DNA from: Erysipelothrix urinaevulpis
GTDB lineage: Bacteria; Bacillota_I; Bacilli_A; Erysipelotrichales; Erysipelotrichaceae
Direction: 5' to 3'
Assembly: GCF_009828835.1 (NCBI RefSeq)
Contig: NZ_WTTB01000004.1
Location: 124,001-188,000 of the forward strand
Length of the DNA stretch: 64,000 nucleotides
Below the pieces are notes generated by a model. The model searched no databases and had not been told where the DNA came from. It saw only the letters and a list, made by a program, of their open reading frames with translations. Position numbers and translations under genes: made by a program. Positions 9,364-18,838 of the stretch are shown here, piece by piece (the first letter of the stretch is position 1; the number at the start of each line of letters is the position of its first letter).

Positions 9364-9392
9364 ATTATTTATGGTTTATCTAGAAAAGACAA
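9364..9392 (-). promoter_or_regulatory. Candidate promoter of the nanE operon
   Basis: On the minus strand TTGTCT (9387-9392) and AATAAT (9364-9369) are 17 nt apart, about 25 bp before the nanE start. Match to consensus is moderate. It begins directly after the sbcC terminator, which fits a new transcription unit. Confidence 0.5.
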
Positions 9393-9422
9393 GAAAAAGA
9401 AAGCAGATTGAAACTACTTTCT
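9393..9422 (-). terminator. Intrinsic terminator after sbcC
   Basis: Minus-strand AGAAAGTAG pairs with CTGCTTTCT (one mismatch) around a 7-nt loop, followed by a T-rich tract. Confidence 0.6.
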
Positions 9423-9456
9423 AATTTTTTATTTAATTATTTTCTCACCGTTGTTA

Positions 9457-12400
9457 TTAAATGTTTTCCATATCCACAACACTACCACCACTTGCTTTTC
9501 GTACATGGATTTGTTGAGGGATGATTTGTTTAAGTTCAGGAACATGGGAAATAATGCCAATAATCCTTTGTTCACTGGCTAAGTCCATCAATGTTCGTAT
9601 TGCTTGGTCCAATGATTTTTCATCCAAAGTACCAAAGCCCTCATCGACAAACATCGCATCAAGGACAACACCTCCAATGGTTGATTGGGTAACATCACTC
9701 AAACCTAAAGCAAGTGCTAAGGACGCTTTAAACGATTCACCACCTGAAAGTGATTTCACTGACCTTTTCTTGCCTGTATAACGATCTAATACTTCTAAAT
9801 CTAAACCACTTTGAGTTCTACGGTTGCTGGCTTCCTCTTGACGATACAGTTCAAATTGATCATTGGTCATTTTTTTGAAACGTTTATTTGCCTCCTGAAT
9901 TATAAATTCAAAATAAGCAGATTGCACATACTGTTCTAAGGAAATTTTATCTTTTCCTTCCAGTTGTCCTCGACTTGTCTTGGACAGTAACGATACATTT
10001 TGATAACGTTGATTCAATTGCTTAAATCGAACACTAACCTCTTGATAATCTTGCAGCAATGTTTCGTGATTTTTTAAAGCATATTTTAATGCATCATTAT
10101 GGTCTGTCTTACTCTTTATCTTTTGATTTATTTGTTCTTGTTCTATTCGATAGGCTTTGATATCTTTTTCTTCTTTTGATGATAATCGTTGCTCTAAATG
10201 GACAATTATTTCATTGAAACGTTCAGTATCTGTTGCATACTTATTAATTTTTCTTGTGTATTCATCAAGCATTGATTCTTGCTTAATCAATCGCTCAAAC
10301 TCTTTTTTATCCTGAATATTATATTTAGCCAAAGCCTCTTCGAACTGTTTTGTTTGGTTGCTTAAGACCGTTTTATTCAGTTTACATTGTTTTTCATATT
10401 CAGTGATTGAATGATTTGTTTGATGACGTTCTTTCTCTAATCGTTGCAGATCCTTTTGATACACGTCTACCTTCTTTTCATCATGAGACAGTGACGCTTG
10501 ATTAATTTTTACCTGCTTTTGTGCTTCGTTCATTGTCGGATAACGAAGTCCCTTTTGAATGGTTTTTAAAAGCTGTTCTTTTAGATTTACATCATTTTTC
10601 ATGGTATGAATCTGACTTGATTCGATGGTTGTCTCTATCGCTTTCAACTTAATTTCAATCTGTTTTACATAGTCACGTTGCTTTTTTGCTTCTTTAACTT
10701 TTTGTTGTAATACGTTAAGTTTTTGATTGAGTGACTCAACGGTTGAGTGAATACGATGTGTAGACTCAACTTGTTCTTGTGCTGTCTTGCCATAGGCTGC
10801 CAATGATTGCAATTCAATCTCTTCTTGTTGAATTTGATTGTTAAGTGCAGCTAATGTTTCAGATAACTTATTTCTATTTTCAAGCAAAATGTTCAGTGCA
10901 TCTTTCAATTGATCAAGTGTTTCCTTATCCACAAGAGTCTCACTCAATGAGCTTGGGCTAGGATGATCTAATGATCCACACACTGGACACGGTTTATCAT
11001 TGATTAATTGTTTGGCTAACAGTCCGGCTTGTGAATGATAAAATGTCGTTTCAACATGAAGATATTCTGTTTGTTTTATATCGATATTCTTTTGTAATTC
11101 ACTGTAATTTTGGCTCAAGCTATCTTTGTTTTTCTTGTTTTCTTCCAATTTTTTAAGTACAGTCTTTGCTTTATTTAGTTCAGCTTGTTGTCGCTTTGAT
11201 TCTTCCAGTGACTGATTCAATTTGCTTATTTCAAGCTCAGCACCATGAATTGATTCGCTTTGCTTTTTTGCTTTTTCTAATGCTTGGTTTAAGACTACTT
11301 TTTGTTCTTTCGCATGCATTAATGTTACTTCTTCTTTAACCGTTTTTTCTTTTAACACCGTTAATTCTTTTTGATGTTGACCAAGTACCTCATAGTCTTT
11401 GAGTGTCTCAATCAATCTGTTCAAATCAATTTTTCGCTGATCAAAGGTTTCACGTAACTGAAGCATATCGGCTTCTTTAGCCTTTAAGTCTAGTTGTAGC
11501 TTATCCAATTCTTTAAGTTTTTGTTTACTTTCTAACAACTTGCTTTCTTCTCGTTTTAAGTCCATGCTCGTCTTCTTTAATTCAAGATAAATTGGATTGA
11601 TGGATTGAAGCGAAATTTGGACTTGATCTCTTAATTTACTTAACCTTAAAATGTTATCTTTTTCTTGAAGATGGTTCATTTGTCGTTTTATTTGATCGTG
11701 ATAACTTTCTAAGTCTTTATTATGTTGCTCAGCTGAACTTATTGTTTTAATGAGGATTTCTTTTTGTTTAGTTAGCGCCTCAATACCTTCTGTCAGTTCT
11801 TGAATCTGAACAGTGTTTTCAGTGATACTCTTTTTAAGATAATCTTCGACTTCAGTGATTAAAACATCTTCATCTTTACTCACTTTTTCTTTTATTTCTA
11901 CAACTTTTTGTTCTTCTACTTTTAACTGATTTTTTAATTGTCGTTCATCATCTGCTAATTTATCTTGGATTTTTTCATAAAGACGGGTATCAAAGATTGT
12001 TCTAAATATTTGTGAGCGTTCACTACTGCTTGCATTTAATAGTTTTAAGAATTCCCCTTGCGCAATCATCACAATTTGTTTGAATTGTTTCGCATCAATC
12101 CCTAAAAGGTCAATGATGGTTTGATTTACTTCTTGAAGATTATCAATTTCGATGCCATTGGGTAAGATCAATGACGAGCGAGCAATTTGTTCTGTCAATC
12201 CAGTTCCTGATAACTTTTCTCGCTGATAACGTGGGTTTCGACGAATTGTATACTCTTTGTTTTTATGTGAAAAGAGCAGCTCGACAAACGTTTCATCGCT
12301 TGGACTTGCATAATCAGACCGCATCATTGATGCATCACGGATTGAACCACTTACTTCTCCATATAAAGCATAGGTAAGGGCATCAAATATACTTGTTTTG

Positions 12401-12516
12401 CCACTGCCTGTATCACCTGCAACAAGATAGAGTCCGTCATGGAATTGACTAAAATCGATGAGAGTTTCTTTAGCATACGGTCCAAATGCTTTCATTGTTA
12501 ATTTGATGGGTCTCAT
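9457..12516 (-). CDS. sbcC: Exonuclease SbcCD subunit C (SMC-like ATPase)
   Basis: A 1,019-residue DNA repair ATPase. The Walker A loop is GDTGSGKTSIFDAL (34-47). Long heptad-rich coiled coils run on both sides of a zinc hook CPVC (about 509-512). The C-terminal head has LSGGESFKASLALALGLSD (near 920) and Walker B LDAMFVDEGFGTLD (near 950). With SbcD it opens DNA hairpins and cleaves palindromes and protein-blocked ends. Its start overlaps the sbcD stop by 4 bp. Length and all catalytic motifs are normal. Confidence 0.97.
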   Translation of the reverse strand: MRPIKLTMKAFGPYAKETLIDFSQFHDGLYLVAGDTGSGKTSIFDALTYALYGEVSGSIRDASMMRSDYASPSDETFVELLFSHKNKEYTIRRNPRYQREKLSGTGLTEQIARSSLILPNGIEIDNLQEVNQTIIDLLGIDAKQFKQIVMIAQGEFLKLLNASSSERSQIFRTIFDTRLYEKIQDKLADDERQLKNQLKVEEQKVVEIKEKVSKDEDVLITEVEDYLKKSITENTVQIQELTEGIEALTKQKEILIKTISSAEQHNKDLESYHDQIKRQMNHLQEKDNILRLSKLRDQVQISLQSINPIYLELKKTSMDLKREESKLLESKQKLKELDKLQLDLKAKEADMLQLRETFDQRKIDLNRLIETLKDYEVLGQHQKELTVLKEKTVKEEVTLMHAKEQKVVLNQALEKAKKQSESIHGAELEISKLNQSLEESKRQQAELNKAKTVLKKLEENKKNKDSLSQNYSELQKNIDIKQTEYLHVETTFYHSQAGLLAKQLINDKPCPVCGSLDHPSPSSLSETLVDKETLDQLKDALNILLENRNKLSETLAALNNQIQQEEIELQSLAAYGKTAQEQVESTHRIHSTVESLNQKLNVLQQKVKEAKKQRDYVKQIEIKLKAIETTIESSQIHTMKNDVNLKEQLLKTIQKGLRYPTMNEAQKQVKINQASLSHDEKKVDVYQKDLQRLEKERHQTNHSITEYEKQCKLNKTVLSNQTKQFEEALAKYNIQDKKEFERLIKQESMLDEYTRKINKYATDTERFNEIIVHLEQRLSSKEEKDIKAYRIEQEQINQKIKSKTDHNDALKYALKNHETLLQDYQEVSVRFKQLNQRYQNVSLLSKTSRGQLEGKDKISLEQYVQSAYFEFIIQEANKRFKKMTNDQFELYRQEEASNRRTQSGLDLEVLDRYTGKKRSVKSLSGGESFKASLALALGLSDVTQSTIGGVVLDAMFVDEGFGTLDEKSLDQAIRTLMDLASEQRIIGIISHVPELKQIIPQQIHVRKASGGSVVDMENI

Positions 12517-13646
12517 TCTTCATCCACTCCTTCTAAAACACTTATTAAATAGTCTTTTTCTTCATCGCTTAATGATCGTTCGTTTTGTTGTTTAAAAAAC
12601 GTTGAAATTAGCTCGAAGGGCGCCATTTCTAGAATACCTTCTGCGCGTTGAAGATCTTGTTGTTCGTTTTGTTGATTATTTTTTAATTCCATTGTCAGTA
12701 AGTTTGGGTACACATTCCTTAAACGTCCGATTGGATTATAGCTTAAATGATCATCAGTTAAAATAACATGAATCAAATCATCAGACTTTTCTTCTAAACC
12801 TTGAAGATAGATATCATCAAATGTTCCTTCTAATACTCTCACATCTCTTAACGACTGCAGCGGTCTATAAAAAACTTCGAGGGTATTCGTGATGTTTAAA
12901 ATAGGCACAGTTTTCTTGTGACTAACTTCTGAAAAGCTATATTTTAACGGTGTACCAGCATAGCGTATGGTATCTTTATGAATGCGTTGAGGACGATGTA
13001 TATGACCTAATGCAACATAATCAAAAGCATCAAAGAGGCTGGCATTAACAGAATCTATGCCTCCAACCATGGGTCCAATTTCAGAATCTGATAATTCTGG
13101 TTCAAGTTCTCCGCTTACAACAAATTGATGAGCCATTAGAATATTTCTTTCATCTTGATTAACTTCACAATCCCTTAGCACTCGTTTGACAGCACTGTGG
13201 TGAGTACTTTCTGTGTAATCCGTATGGACATTTCTTACAAATGACGGTTTAATAAATGGCATCATGTAAATGTTTATCGGTCCATACTCATCCTCTATTT
13301 GAACACTCACCAGTTTTCCCTGATAATCTGAAACAATATGTATTTTCTCTTTGCGCAAGATTGAATGTCCAACCCCTAATCGTTCTTGAGAATCATGATT
13401 CCCTGATATCACAAAGACATGAATATCTAAGTCATGCAAGTCACTTAAAAAATCATTCCACAGTGAAAAGGCTTTTTCACTGGGGCTGTTTTTATCATAA
13501 ACATCACCACTTATCATGACACCGTCAATATTTTCTTCCTTAAATATTGTGATTAGTTGTTGTAAAATATCACGTTGTTCTTCATATAAATCATACTCTC
13601 CCAATTTACGACCGATGTGTAAATCAGCAATATGTGCTAGTTTCAT
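12513..13646 (-). CDS. sbcD: Exonuclease SbcCD subunit D (Mre11-type nuclease)
   Basis: A 377-residue calcineurin-like phosphoesterase. Metal-binding motifs are ADLHIGR, SGDVYDK, SGNHDS and LGHIHRP in order. The ATG at 13646 is preferred because AAAGGGG lies 8 nt before it; an in-frame GTG at 13655 almost touches that site. It forms the nuclease partner of SbcC, with which it overlaps by 4 bp. Confidence 0.96.
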   Translation of the reverse strand: MKLAHIADLHIGRKLGEYDLYEEQRDILQQLITIFKEENIDGVMISGDVYDKNSPSEKAFSLWNDFLSDLHDLDIHVFVISGNHDSQERLGVGHSILRKEKIHIVSDYQGKLVSVQIEDEYGPINIYMMPFIKPSFVRNVHTDYTESTHHSAVKRVLRDCEVNQDERNILMAHQFVVSGELEPELSDSEIGPMVGGIDSVNASLFDAFDYVALGHIHRPQRIHKDTIRYAGTPLKYSFSEVSHKKTVPILNITNTLEVFYRPLQSLRDVRVLEGTFDDIYLQGLEEKSDDLIHVILTDDHLSYNPIGRLRNVYPNLLTMELKNNQQNEQQDLQRAEGILEMAPFELISTFFKQQNERSLSDEEKDYLISVLEGVDEE

Positions 13647-13694
13647 TGTATACACCCCTTTATCACTAATTGTATCATTATTTTTAAGTCACTA

Positions 13695-13725
13695 TAAAAA
13701 AAGAACAAATATTTACATTTGTTCT
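13695..13725 (-). terminator. Intrinsic terminator of the MgtC-like gene
   Basis: AGAACAAAT pairs with ATTTGTTCT around 6 nt, then seven T on the minus strand. The stem overlaps the stop codon at 13725-13727. Confidence 0.85.
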
Positions 13726-14438
13726 TAAACATTGGTGCTATCGACACTGATGATGTTTTCAATGGTTGTAATATAACGAATGAACTCATCGAAATCAAAG
13801 TTACTCGATGTGATTCTAAATGTCATAATTGCAACCAATTCATCGCCATAAAACTTACTATCATAGCCAATGATCTCTGCTTGTTCATCTACTTTTAAAA
13901 GTGCTGTCATCACTTTTTCAGATGTTTCGCTCTTTTTCAAGTATTTAATCGTAACCTTTTCAGTCTTTTTAACTTTGATGACTCGTTTAAAGATGAACAA
14001 GGTACTGATAATAAATAGAAAACCAATAATTGCTAATGGGTACATGCCCATTCCAAGGGTAATTCCAATAATAGCAACAGTCCAAATTGAAGCGGCTGTT
14101 GTTAGGCCAGATACATGACGTTTTGTCACGATGATTGTACCTGTACCCAGAAAACCAATTCCTGATATTACCTGAGCAATAAGCCGTGTGGGATCACTGC
14201 CTAAACCCGTGGTAATATCTCCCATTGCCAAATTTTGATGATAAATTTGTTGTGTCAATAGCAATTGAACAATCGCAATCATGGTACTTGAGACGCCAAC
14301 AATAATGTGGGTCTTGATTCCTGCACTGCTTTCGTTCATTTCTCTTTCGTAGCCAATTAAACCTGAAAAAAGCAACGATAAAGAGAACTTAAAAACAAAA
14401 TCAAGCAGGTTTGGTGTTGAGTTTGTGAATATGTCCAT
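13725..14438 (-). CDS. MgtC/SapB family membrane protein
   Basis: A 237-residue protein with four or five N-terminal membrane segments carrying the MgtC signature (LIGYEREMNESSAGIKTH, then GIGFLGTGTI) and a C-terminal ACT-like cytosolic domain. Family members help cells cope with low Mg2+ or modulate membrane ATPases. The ATG at 14438 is used because GGAGGAAATA precedes it; an ATG 12 nt upstream is part of that ribosome site. It is monocistronic with its own terminator. Confidence 0.9.
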   Translation of the reverse strand: MDIFTNSTPNLLDFVFKFSLSLLFSGLIGYEREMNESSAGIKTHIIVGVSSTMIAIVQLLLTQQIYHQNLAMGDITTGLGSDPTRLIAQVISGIGFLGTGTIIVTKRHVSGLTTAASIWTVAIIGITLGMGMYPLAIIGFLFIISTLFIFKRVIKVKKTEKVTIKYLKKSETSEKVMTALLKVDEQAEIIGYDSKFYGDELVAIMTFRITSSNFDFDEFIRYITTIENIISVDSTNV

Positions 14439-14511
14439 TATTTCCTCCATTCTCCTCTATATTATGACCTATTTAAGCGCTATCAACAAGTATATTATGC
14501 TGTGAGTCCAC

Positions 14512-14551
14512 AAAAAAACTCAAATCATTGCCCTGAAGGTGATTTGAGTTT
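14512..14551 (-). terminator. Intrinsic terminator after the GNAT gene at 14573
   Basis: A 12-bp stem, AAACTCAAATCA with TGATTTGAGTTT, around a 12-nt loop and followed by seven T on the minus strand. Confidence 0.85.
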
Positions 14552-14572
14552 CCTGTTTGTCGTATATTTTAT

Positions 14573-15049
14573 TTATTTTAACGCTAATTCATAGTTCACT
14601 GTTTTGAGAGGATGCCCCATAATCTCTCCATAACCACAGTCTCCTCGAATAAAATTATGTTGTTGATAGAAATTTTCTGCTGATTTATTTCCGACTTCAA
14701 CTTCCGTCACAATCTTATCGACTTTAAGCTTATACTCTCTCACTAAATACTTGATCAACAAAGCACCAATGCCTGATCGTTGATGTGTTGGTAGAACATA
14801 CATTGCGAGTAAATAACAAGTATCTTCTTTTATTTGGGTGTACGCATAAGCAACAATGAGGTCATCTTCTGTTGCCACTAAAACTTCTTTTGCATTAATT
14901 CTCTTTGTTAAAGCTTCTTCTGAGTAATTGTTTTTAATATATTCTTCTTGAATATTTGTTGGAATCATTGATTCGTATGCTTGAGCCCATGTTATGGTTG
15001 CTATTAAACGAATAGCAGTAATATCCTCCAGCTTTGCATGTCTTATCAT
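14573..15049 (-). CDS. GNAT-family N-acetyltransferase
   Basis: A 158-residue GNAT protein. It starts MIRHAKLEDITAIRLI, typical of the family, and the acetyl-CoA binding loop is in QRSGIGALLIKYLV. The reading frame is open to an ATG at 15073, but that codon has no ribosome site. The ATG at 15049 has AAAGG 12 nt upstream and fits the domain start better. Substrate unknown. It is transcribed alone. Confidence 0.8.
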   Translation of the reverse strand: MIRHAKLEDITAIRLIATITWAQAYESMIPTNIQEEYIKNNYSEEALTKRINAKEVLVATEDDLIVAYAYTQIKEDTCYLLAMYVLPTHQRSGIGALLIKYLVREYKLKVDKIVTEVEVGNKSAENFYQQHNFIRGDCGYGEIMGHPLKTVNYELALK

Positions 15050-15172
15050 AAACTGCACCAACCTTTCACTCATTATTATAAAGTTTTTAAATATAAATGC
15101 AATCTTGTGAAGTTTGTCTAACAGTTCAAGTTCCTAATAATCATGACACTTTTAACAAATTTATCTCTATAC

Positions 15173-15236
15173 TTCAATGAATTATCAGGTTATTTCATTG
15201 AATATTTACATATGATTTATAAATATAAGGTATAAT
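15173..15236 (+). promoter_or_regulatory. Candidate promoter region with 9-bp inverted repeat
   Basis: TTCAATGAA (15173-15181) and TTCATTGAA (15194-15202) form a perfect inverted repeat with a 12-nt spacer, upstream of a TATAAT -10 box at 15231-15236. No good -35 box is visible, so an activator bound at the dyad is possible. It serves the HprK/PEPCK-like gene. Confidence 0.45.
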
Positions 15237-15269
15237 GATAACAATGTATAGAAAAGAGGATGATTAAAT

Positions 15270-16955
15270 ATGAGCAAAACGCTATATCTAAATCGCAACA
15301 CAGCAATTATAAACTTTAATCAAGGATTTCCTGGGCAAACAGTTAGTATTATTAATAGTGAGTCTTATAAGACGCTATTAACAGCATTTATCAACCAAAC
15401 CTCAAGACATGCTCGTCGACGTATTGAAGCATACACAGGTGAGGATGTTGTGAATGAATTAATTGAATTCACCCGTCAACTTCATGTTTATAACCTTGAA
15501 GATATTAAACATCCTTTAAGTAATAATCTTGAACTGGTGGAACGACTCATTGAAGAAATTTATGAATACTGGCGTAATTACCAACGATGTTCAGTCTTAC
15601 ATCTTGGAAAAAAATCACCATCTCAAACCGTTAATTTTATTGCTAAAGACACTGAATTTAATGGTCGTATTCTTGCATTCTATCGTAGTTTACAAGAAAA
15701 AGTTCAAGGGCGTAAAAATAAAATTTACCGACAATTGAAAGCTGGTACCAATGCATCAGTATCAGTTATTGAGAAAGCATCACAAATACCAAGTCAATAT
15801 GACAGTTTTAAAAACATACTCTTTGTTGATTCTGTTTTATTACACTCACCCCTTATTTTACATCCGAAAACAAATAAACGTGAGGGACATTTCCAAGAGA
15901 CATTCGAAAACCCAATCGAGAATCTGTGGTTATCAAAGGACGATTTTTACTGTTATCCAGCTAAAGTAGGTAGCTTACTCGCTTTTGTTTACTTTCACAA
16001 AGATTTTATTTTCTCAGGTTTATCTTTGGCTAACTTATTTGAACTTGCGACAACAGAAGAAATTGCTGAACGAAAACCAGATATCATGGTTGTTTTTGGA
16101 CACAAAGAAGATAGCGATGAAATGGTCTTTCACTACGATAAAGAAAATGAAATGGTCGTATCAAAGGTTGCTTACCAAGAAAAAATCGAATATTTTGGTT
16201 ACATGAAGAAAATGATTCTTACGAGTTTCAACGTTGCAATGATGCATCGTTCTTATTTACCAATCCATGGTGCCATGGTCAATATTTACTTAGAGAACAA
16301 AGAAAAATATGGTGTTGTTTTCATGGGTGATTCAGGCGCTGGAAAATCAGAGATCATTGAAGAAATTGGTAACCTAGGCGACGATAAAATTGATCATATC
16401 GATGTTATCTTCGATGATATGGGAGTTTTCATGAACCACGATGGAACAATCGTTGCGCAAGGATCAGAAGTTGGAGCGTTTGTTCGTCTCGATGATTTAG
16501 ATCGAGGTCTACCATATCAAGCAATGGACAGAAGCATCTTCATGAATCCTGAGTCAAGCAACAATGCACGGGTTATTATTCCGATTTCAACCCATCTAAC
16601 CGTTTCAAGTGATCATACGATTGATTATTTCTTCTATGCCAATAATTATGATGACAAGATTGGTGTTAACTTCTTTGATGATTTAGATGAAGCAAAAGCA
16701 ACGTTTGTTGAAGGTAAACGGATGGCTAAAGCCACAACACATGAAGTAGGTATTACAAAATCCTATTTTGCTAATCCATTTGGACCACTCCAAAAACAAG
16801 AAATGTGTGATGTCTTGATTGATGAATACTTTACAACATTACAACAGAATGGGGTAAAACTTGGGGAAGTCTATACAAACCTAGGTGTTGAAGGTCGAAA
16901 TGAACAAAGTTTAAAAGATTCTGCTCAAGCCGTTCTTGATTTATTAACAAAATAA
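15270..16955 (+). CDS. HprK/PEPCK-superfamily P-loop protein
   Basis: A 561-residue cytoplasmic protein. The C-terminal half has the fold signature shared by HPr kinase and ATP-dependent PEP carboxykinase: IHGAMVNIY, P-loop GDSGAGKSE (353-361), an acidic IFDDMGVF metal-site strand and TKSYFANPFGP near residue 497. The roughly 300-residue N-terminal part is not recognised. Databases often label such proteins PEP carboxykinase, but it lacks a standard PEPCK layout, so a kinase or another phosphotransfer activity is equally possible. The ATG follows AGAGGATG. A MepB gene follows after 4 bp. Confidence 0.75.
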   Translation: MSKTLYLNRNTAIINFNQGFPGQTVSIINSESYKTLLTAFINQTSRHARRRIEAYTGEDVVNELIEFTRQLHVYNLEDIKHPLSNNLELVERLIEEIYEYWRNYQRCSVLHLGKKSPSQTVNFIAKDTEFNGRILAFYRSLQEKVQGRKNKIYRQLKAGTNASVSVIEKASQIPSQYDSFKNILFVDSVLLHSPLILHPKTNKREGHFQETFENPIENLWLSKDDFYCYPAKVGSLLAFVYFHKDFIFSGLSLANLFELATTEEIAERKPDIMVVFGHKEDSDEMVFHYDKENEMVVSKVAYQEKIEYFGYMKKMILTSFNVAMMHRSYLPIHGAMVNIYLENKEKYGVVFMGDSGAGKSEIIEEIGNLGDDKIDHIDVIFDDMGVFMNHDGTIVAQGSEVGAFVRLDDLDRGLPYQAMDRSIFMNPESSNNARVIIPISTHLTVSSDHTIDYFFYANNYDDKIGVNFFDDLDEAKATFVEGKRMAKATTHEVGITKSYFANPFGPLQKQEMCDVLIDEYFTTLQQNGVKLGEVYTNLGVEGRNEQSLKDSAQAVLDLLTK

Positions 16956-16959
16956 TACC

Positions 16960-17397
16960 ATGAAATCATTCATAACCCTTAAGCCTTTGTTTCCAATCAT
17001 GCTCGATTTTTCTGATGAAATTCACAATAAAGACTATGAAGGCTTTACCTTCGAAGATCCAAAGAGCAAACATACAGTCCGCTCACGACTTGCTAAGAAA
17101 ACAGCTACAAAGCCAGGATATTTTGTTAGTTTTTGGGAAAAAGATAGTCATAATAAAAATCAAGCTTATGCATATGAAGATAGCCCAGATATTATCGCCA
17201 TTAACATACTTGATGACCAGCATCAAGGCGTCTTTTTGTTTCCTAAAGACGTACTTCTGCATCATAAAATCTTACGAAGTCATGAGTCAAAAGGAAAAAT
17301 GGGGATTCGAGTCTATCCACCTTCTTGCAAAAACTTAAACAAAACTGCTCAACACACACAAGCATGGCAACAAAACTATTACAAAGAAAAACGATAG
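16960..17397 (+). CDS. MepB family protein
   Basis: A 145-residue protein matching the MepB family: YEGFTFE, VRSRLAKKTATKPGYFVSFWEKD, then VFLFPKDVL, KGKMGIRVYPP and LNKTAQHTQAWQ. In staphylococci mepB lies in the mepRAB drug-efflux operon, but its function is not settled. Here it follows the HprK/PEPCK-like gene by 4 bp with no ribosome site of its own, so it is probably translated by coupling. No efflux pump or MepR is nearby. Confidence 0.85.
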   Translation: MKSFITLKPLFPIMLDFSDEIHNKDYEGFTFEDPKSKHTVRSRLAKKTATKPGYFVSFWEKDSHNKNQAYAYEDSPDIIAINILDDQHQGVFLFPKDVLLHHKILRSHESKGKMGIRVYPPSCKNLNKTAQHTQAWQQNYYKEKR

Positions 17398-17415
17398 GAA
17401 AATCCTATCGTTTTT
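17386..17415. terminator. Bidirectional terminator
   Basis: A perfect stem (CGATAGGA with TCCTATCG) flanked by A and T runs. It overlaps the mepB stop codon and also faces the end of the oxidase gene at 17418 on the other strand. Confidence 0.85.
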
Positions 17416-17417
17416 AC

Positions 17418-18773
17418 TTACTCAATATCGAAAACTTTGCCTGGATTCAATCTGTTTTCGGGGTCAAAGGCTAATTTGACACGTTGTAAATACTTAATAT
17501 ATGTTGGATCCATCATTTGATAAAAATATTTTTTCTTAATTAAACCAATACCATGTTCTGCGGATGGTAGTCCTTCATACTCTTTAATTTTTGCATAGAG
17601 TAAGGTTAAGACGTCATCCCTTTTTGTATCCCACTCAGTTTGACTTAAATCACCGCGTAGAACACAGGTGTGTAAGTTACCATCACCTGCATGACCAAAA
17701 CTCATAATTGACACACCGTATTCATGTTCTAATTCTTTTGTATAATCATAAAGTTTCGCAATCAAGTGAACAGGGACTGTTTCATCGAGTGTCACTTGTT
17801 CTGTGTAATTAACAACTGCTTGAAGAAGATTATCACGCAGTTTCCAAACGTTTCTATTTTGTATTTCATCAAGCTCGACAAAATCATCGGCATCTTTACC
17901 AACAACATCGCGCAATTTCTTGACTTCTTCTTGAATAAATTCTGTCGAGGTTCCGTCAATTGTTACGAGTAAAAATGCTTGACCTTTATCTGTTACAAAC
18001 GGAATTTTTGTTTCATCCATACTCATCTGCAACATATCTCTTTCAAAGAATTCTAAGGCTGAAGGTGACAAGCCCGCTTTAATAATTTTATTAACGTTTG
18101 TACTTGCTGTATGTAAATCATCAAATGCAAGGATAAGCGATTCACTGTACTGAGGAAGCGGAATTAATTTTAGTTTTATTTGAGTTGTAATTCCAAGGGT
18201 TCCTTCTGATCCAATAAATAAGTGTTTTAAATCATACCCTGAACTTGACTTAACATTTTCACTCCCAAGCTCTAAGGTTTCTCCGTTTGCTAAAACAACA
18301 GTGAGTGCACGAACATAATCGCGCGTGACGCCATACTTTAATGCTCGCATTCCACCAGCATTCGTTGCGATGTTTCCACCAATACTTGAATTCTTTGAGC
18401 CAGGATCTGGGGGATAAAAGAAATGATGCTTTTCAACATATTCTTGAATCGTTTGTAATTCTACACCTGGTTCAACCGTGAGCGTCATTGTCTTGGGATT
18501 TAGATCAATGATTCTATTCATAGCTGTCATATCAAGGATTATTGTGTTTAGATTGGGAAAGGTTGCTGCAGAAAGCCCCGTCCCTGATCCTCTAGCAATA
18601 ATATTAAGATCATGTTCATTTGCATAATTGACAGCGCTTACAACTTCTTCATGATTTTTGGGCACAAAGACAGCATGAGCACCTTCACTTTTCCCTAAAA
18701 ATTCGTCTTCTATGTAATGTTTGGGAATATCATTACCAGTAAAATATTTTATGTTTAATGTCTCGATTGTCAT
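17418..18773 (-). CDS. FAD-binding oxidase, GlcD / D-lactate dehydrogenase type
   Basis: A 451-residue flavoprotein. The FAD_binding_4 domain holds RGSGTG (61-66) and PPDPGSKNSSIGGN (121-134). The C-terminal FAD-oxidase domain carries SFGHAGDGNLH and a closing SAEHGIG and NPGKVFD. It oxidises a 2-hydroxy acid such as D-lactate or glycolate, passing electrons to the membrane or an electron-transfer flavoprotein. AGGAGG precedes the ATG. No glcE/glcF or etf genes are adjacent, so the acceptor is unknown. Confidence 0.9.
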   Translation of the reverse strand: MTIETLNIKYFTGNDIPKHYIEDEFLGKSEGAHAVFVPKNHEEVVSAVNYANEHDLNIIARGSGTGLSAATFPNLNTIILDMTAMNRIIDLNPKTMTLTVEPGVELQTIQEYVEKHHFFYPPDPGSKNSSIGGNIATNAGGMRALKYGVTRDYVRALTVVLANGETLELGSENVKSSSGYDLKHLFIGSEGTLGITTQIKLKLIPLPQYSESLILAFDDLHTASTNVNKIIKAGLSPSALEFFERDMLQMSMDETKIPFVTDKGQAFLLVTIDGTSTEFIQEEVKKLRDVVGKDADDFVELDEIQNRNVWKLRDNLLQAVVNYTEQVTLDETVPVHLIAKLYDYTKELEHEYGVSIMSFGHAGDGNLHTCVLRGDLSQTEWDTKRDDVLTLLYAKIKEYEGLPSAEHGIGLIKKKYFYQMMDPTYIKYLQRVKLAFDPENRLNPGKVFDIE

Positions 18774-18838
18774 AGTATCCTCCTATCTTTATTATAAAGA
18801 ATAGAAATGATATTCCCATTGTTTTGCCCTGTTTCTTC

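Noticed and set aside
15529-16206. Three plus-strand frames inside the HprK/PEPCK-like gene
   Set aside because: They lie in another frame of a well-supported gene and have no ribosome site or recognisable domain.
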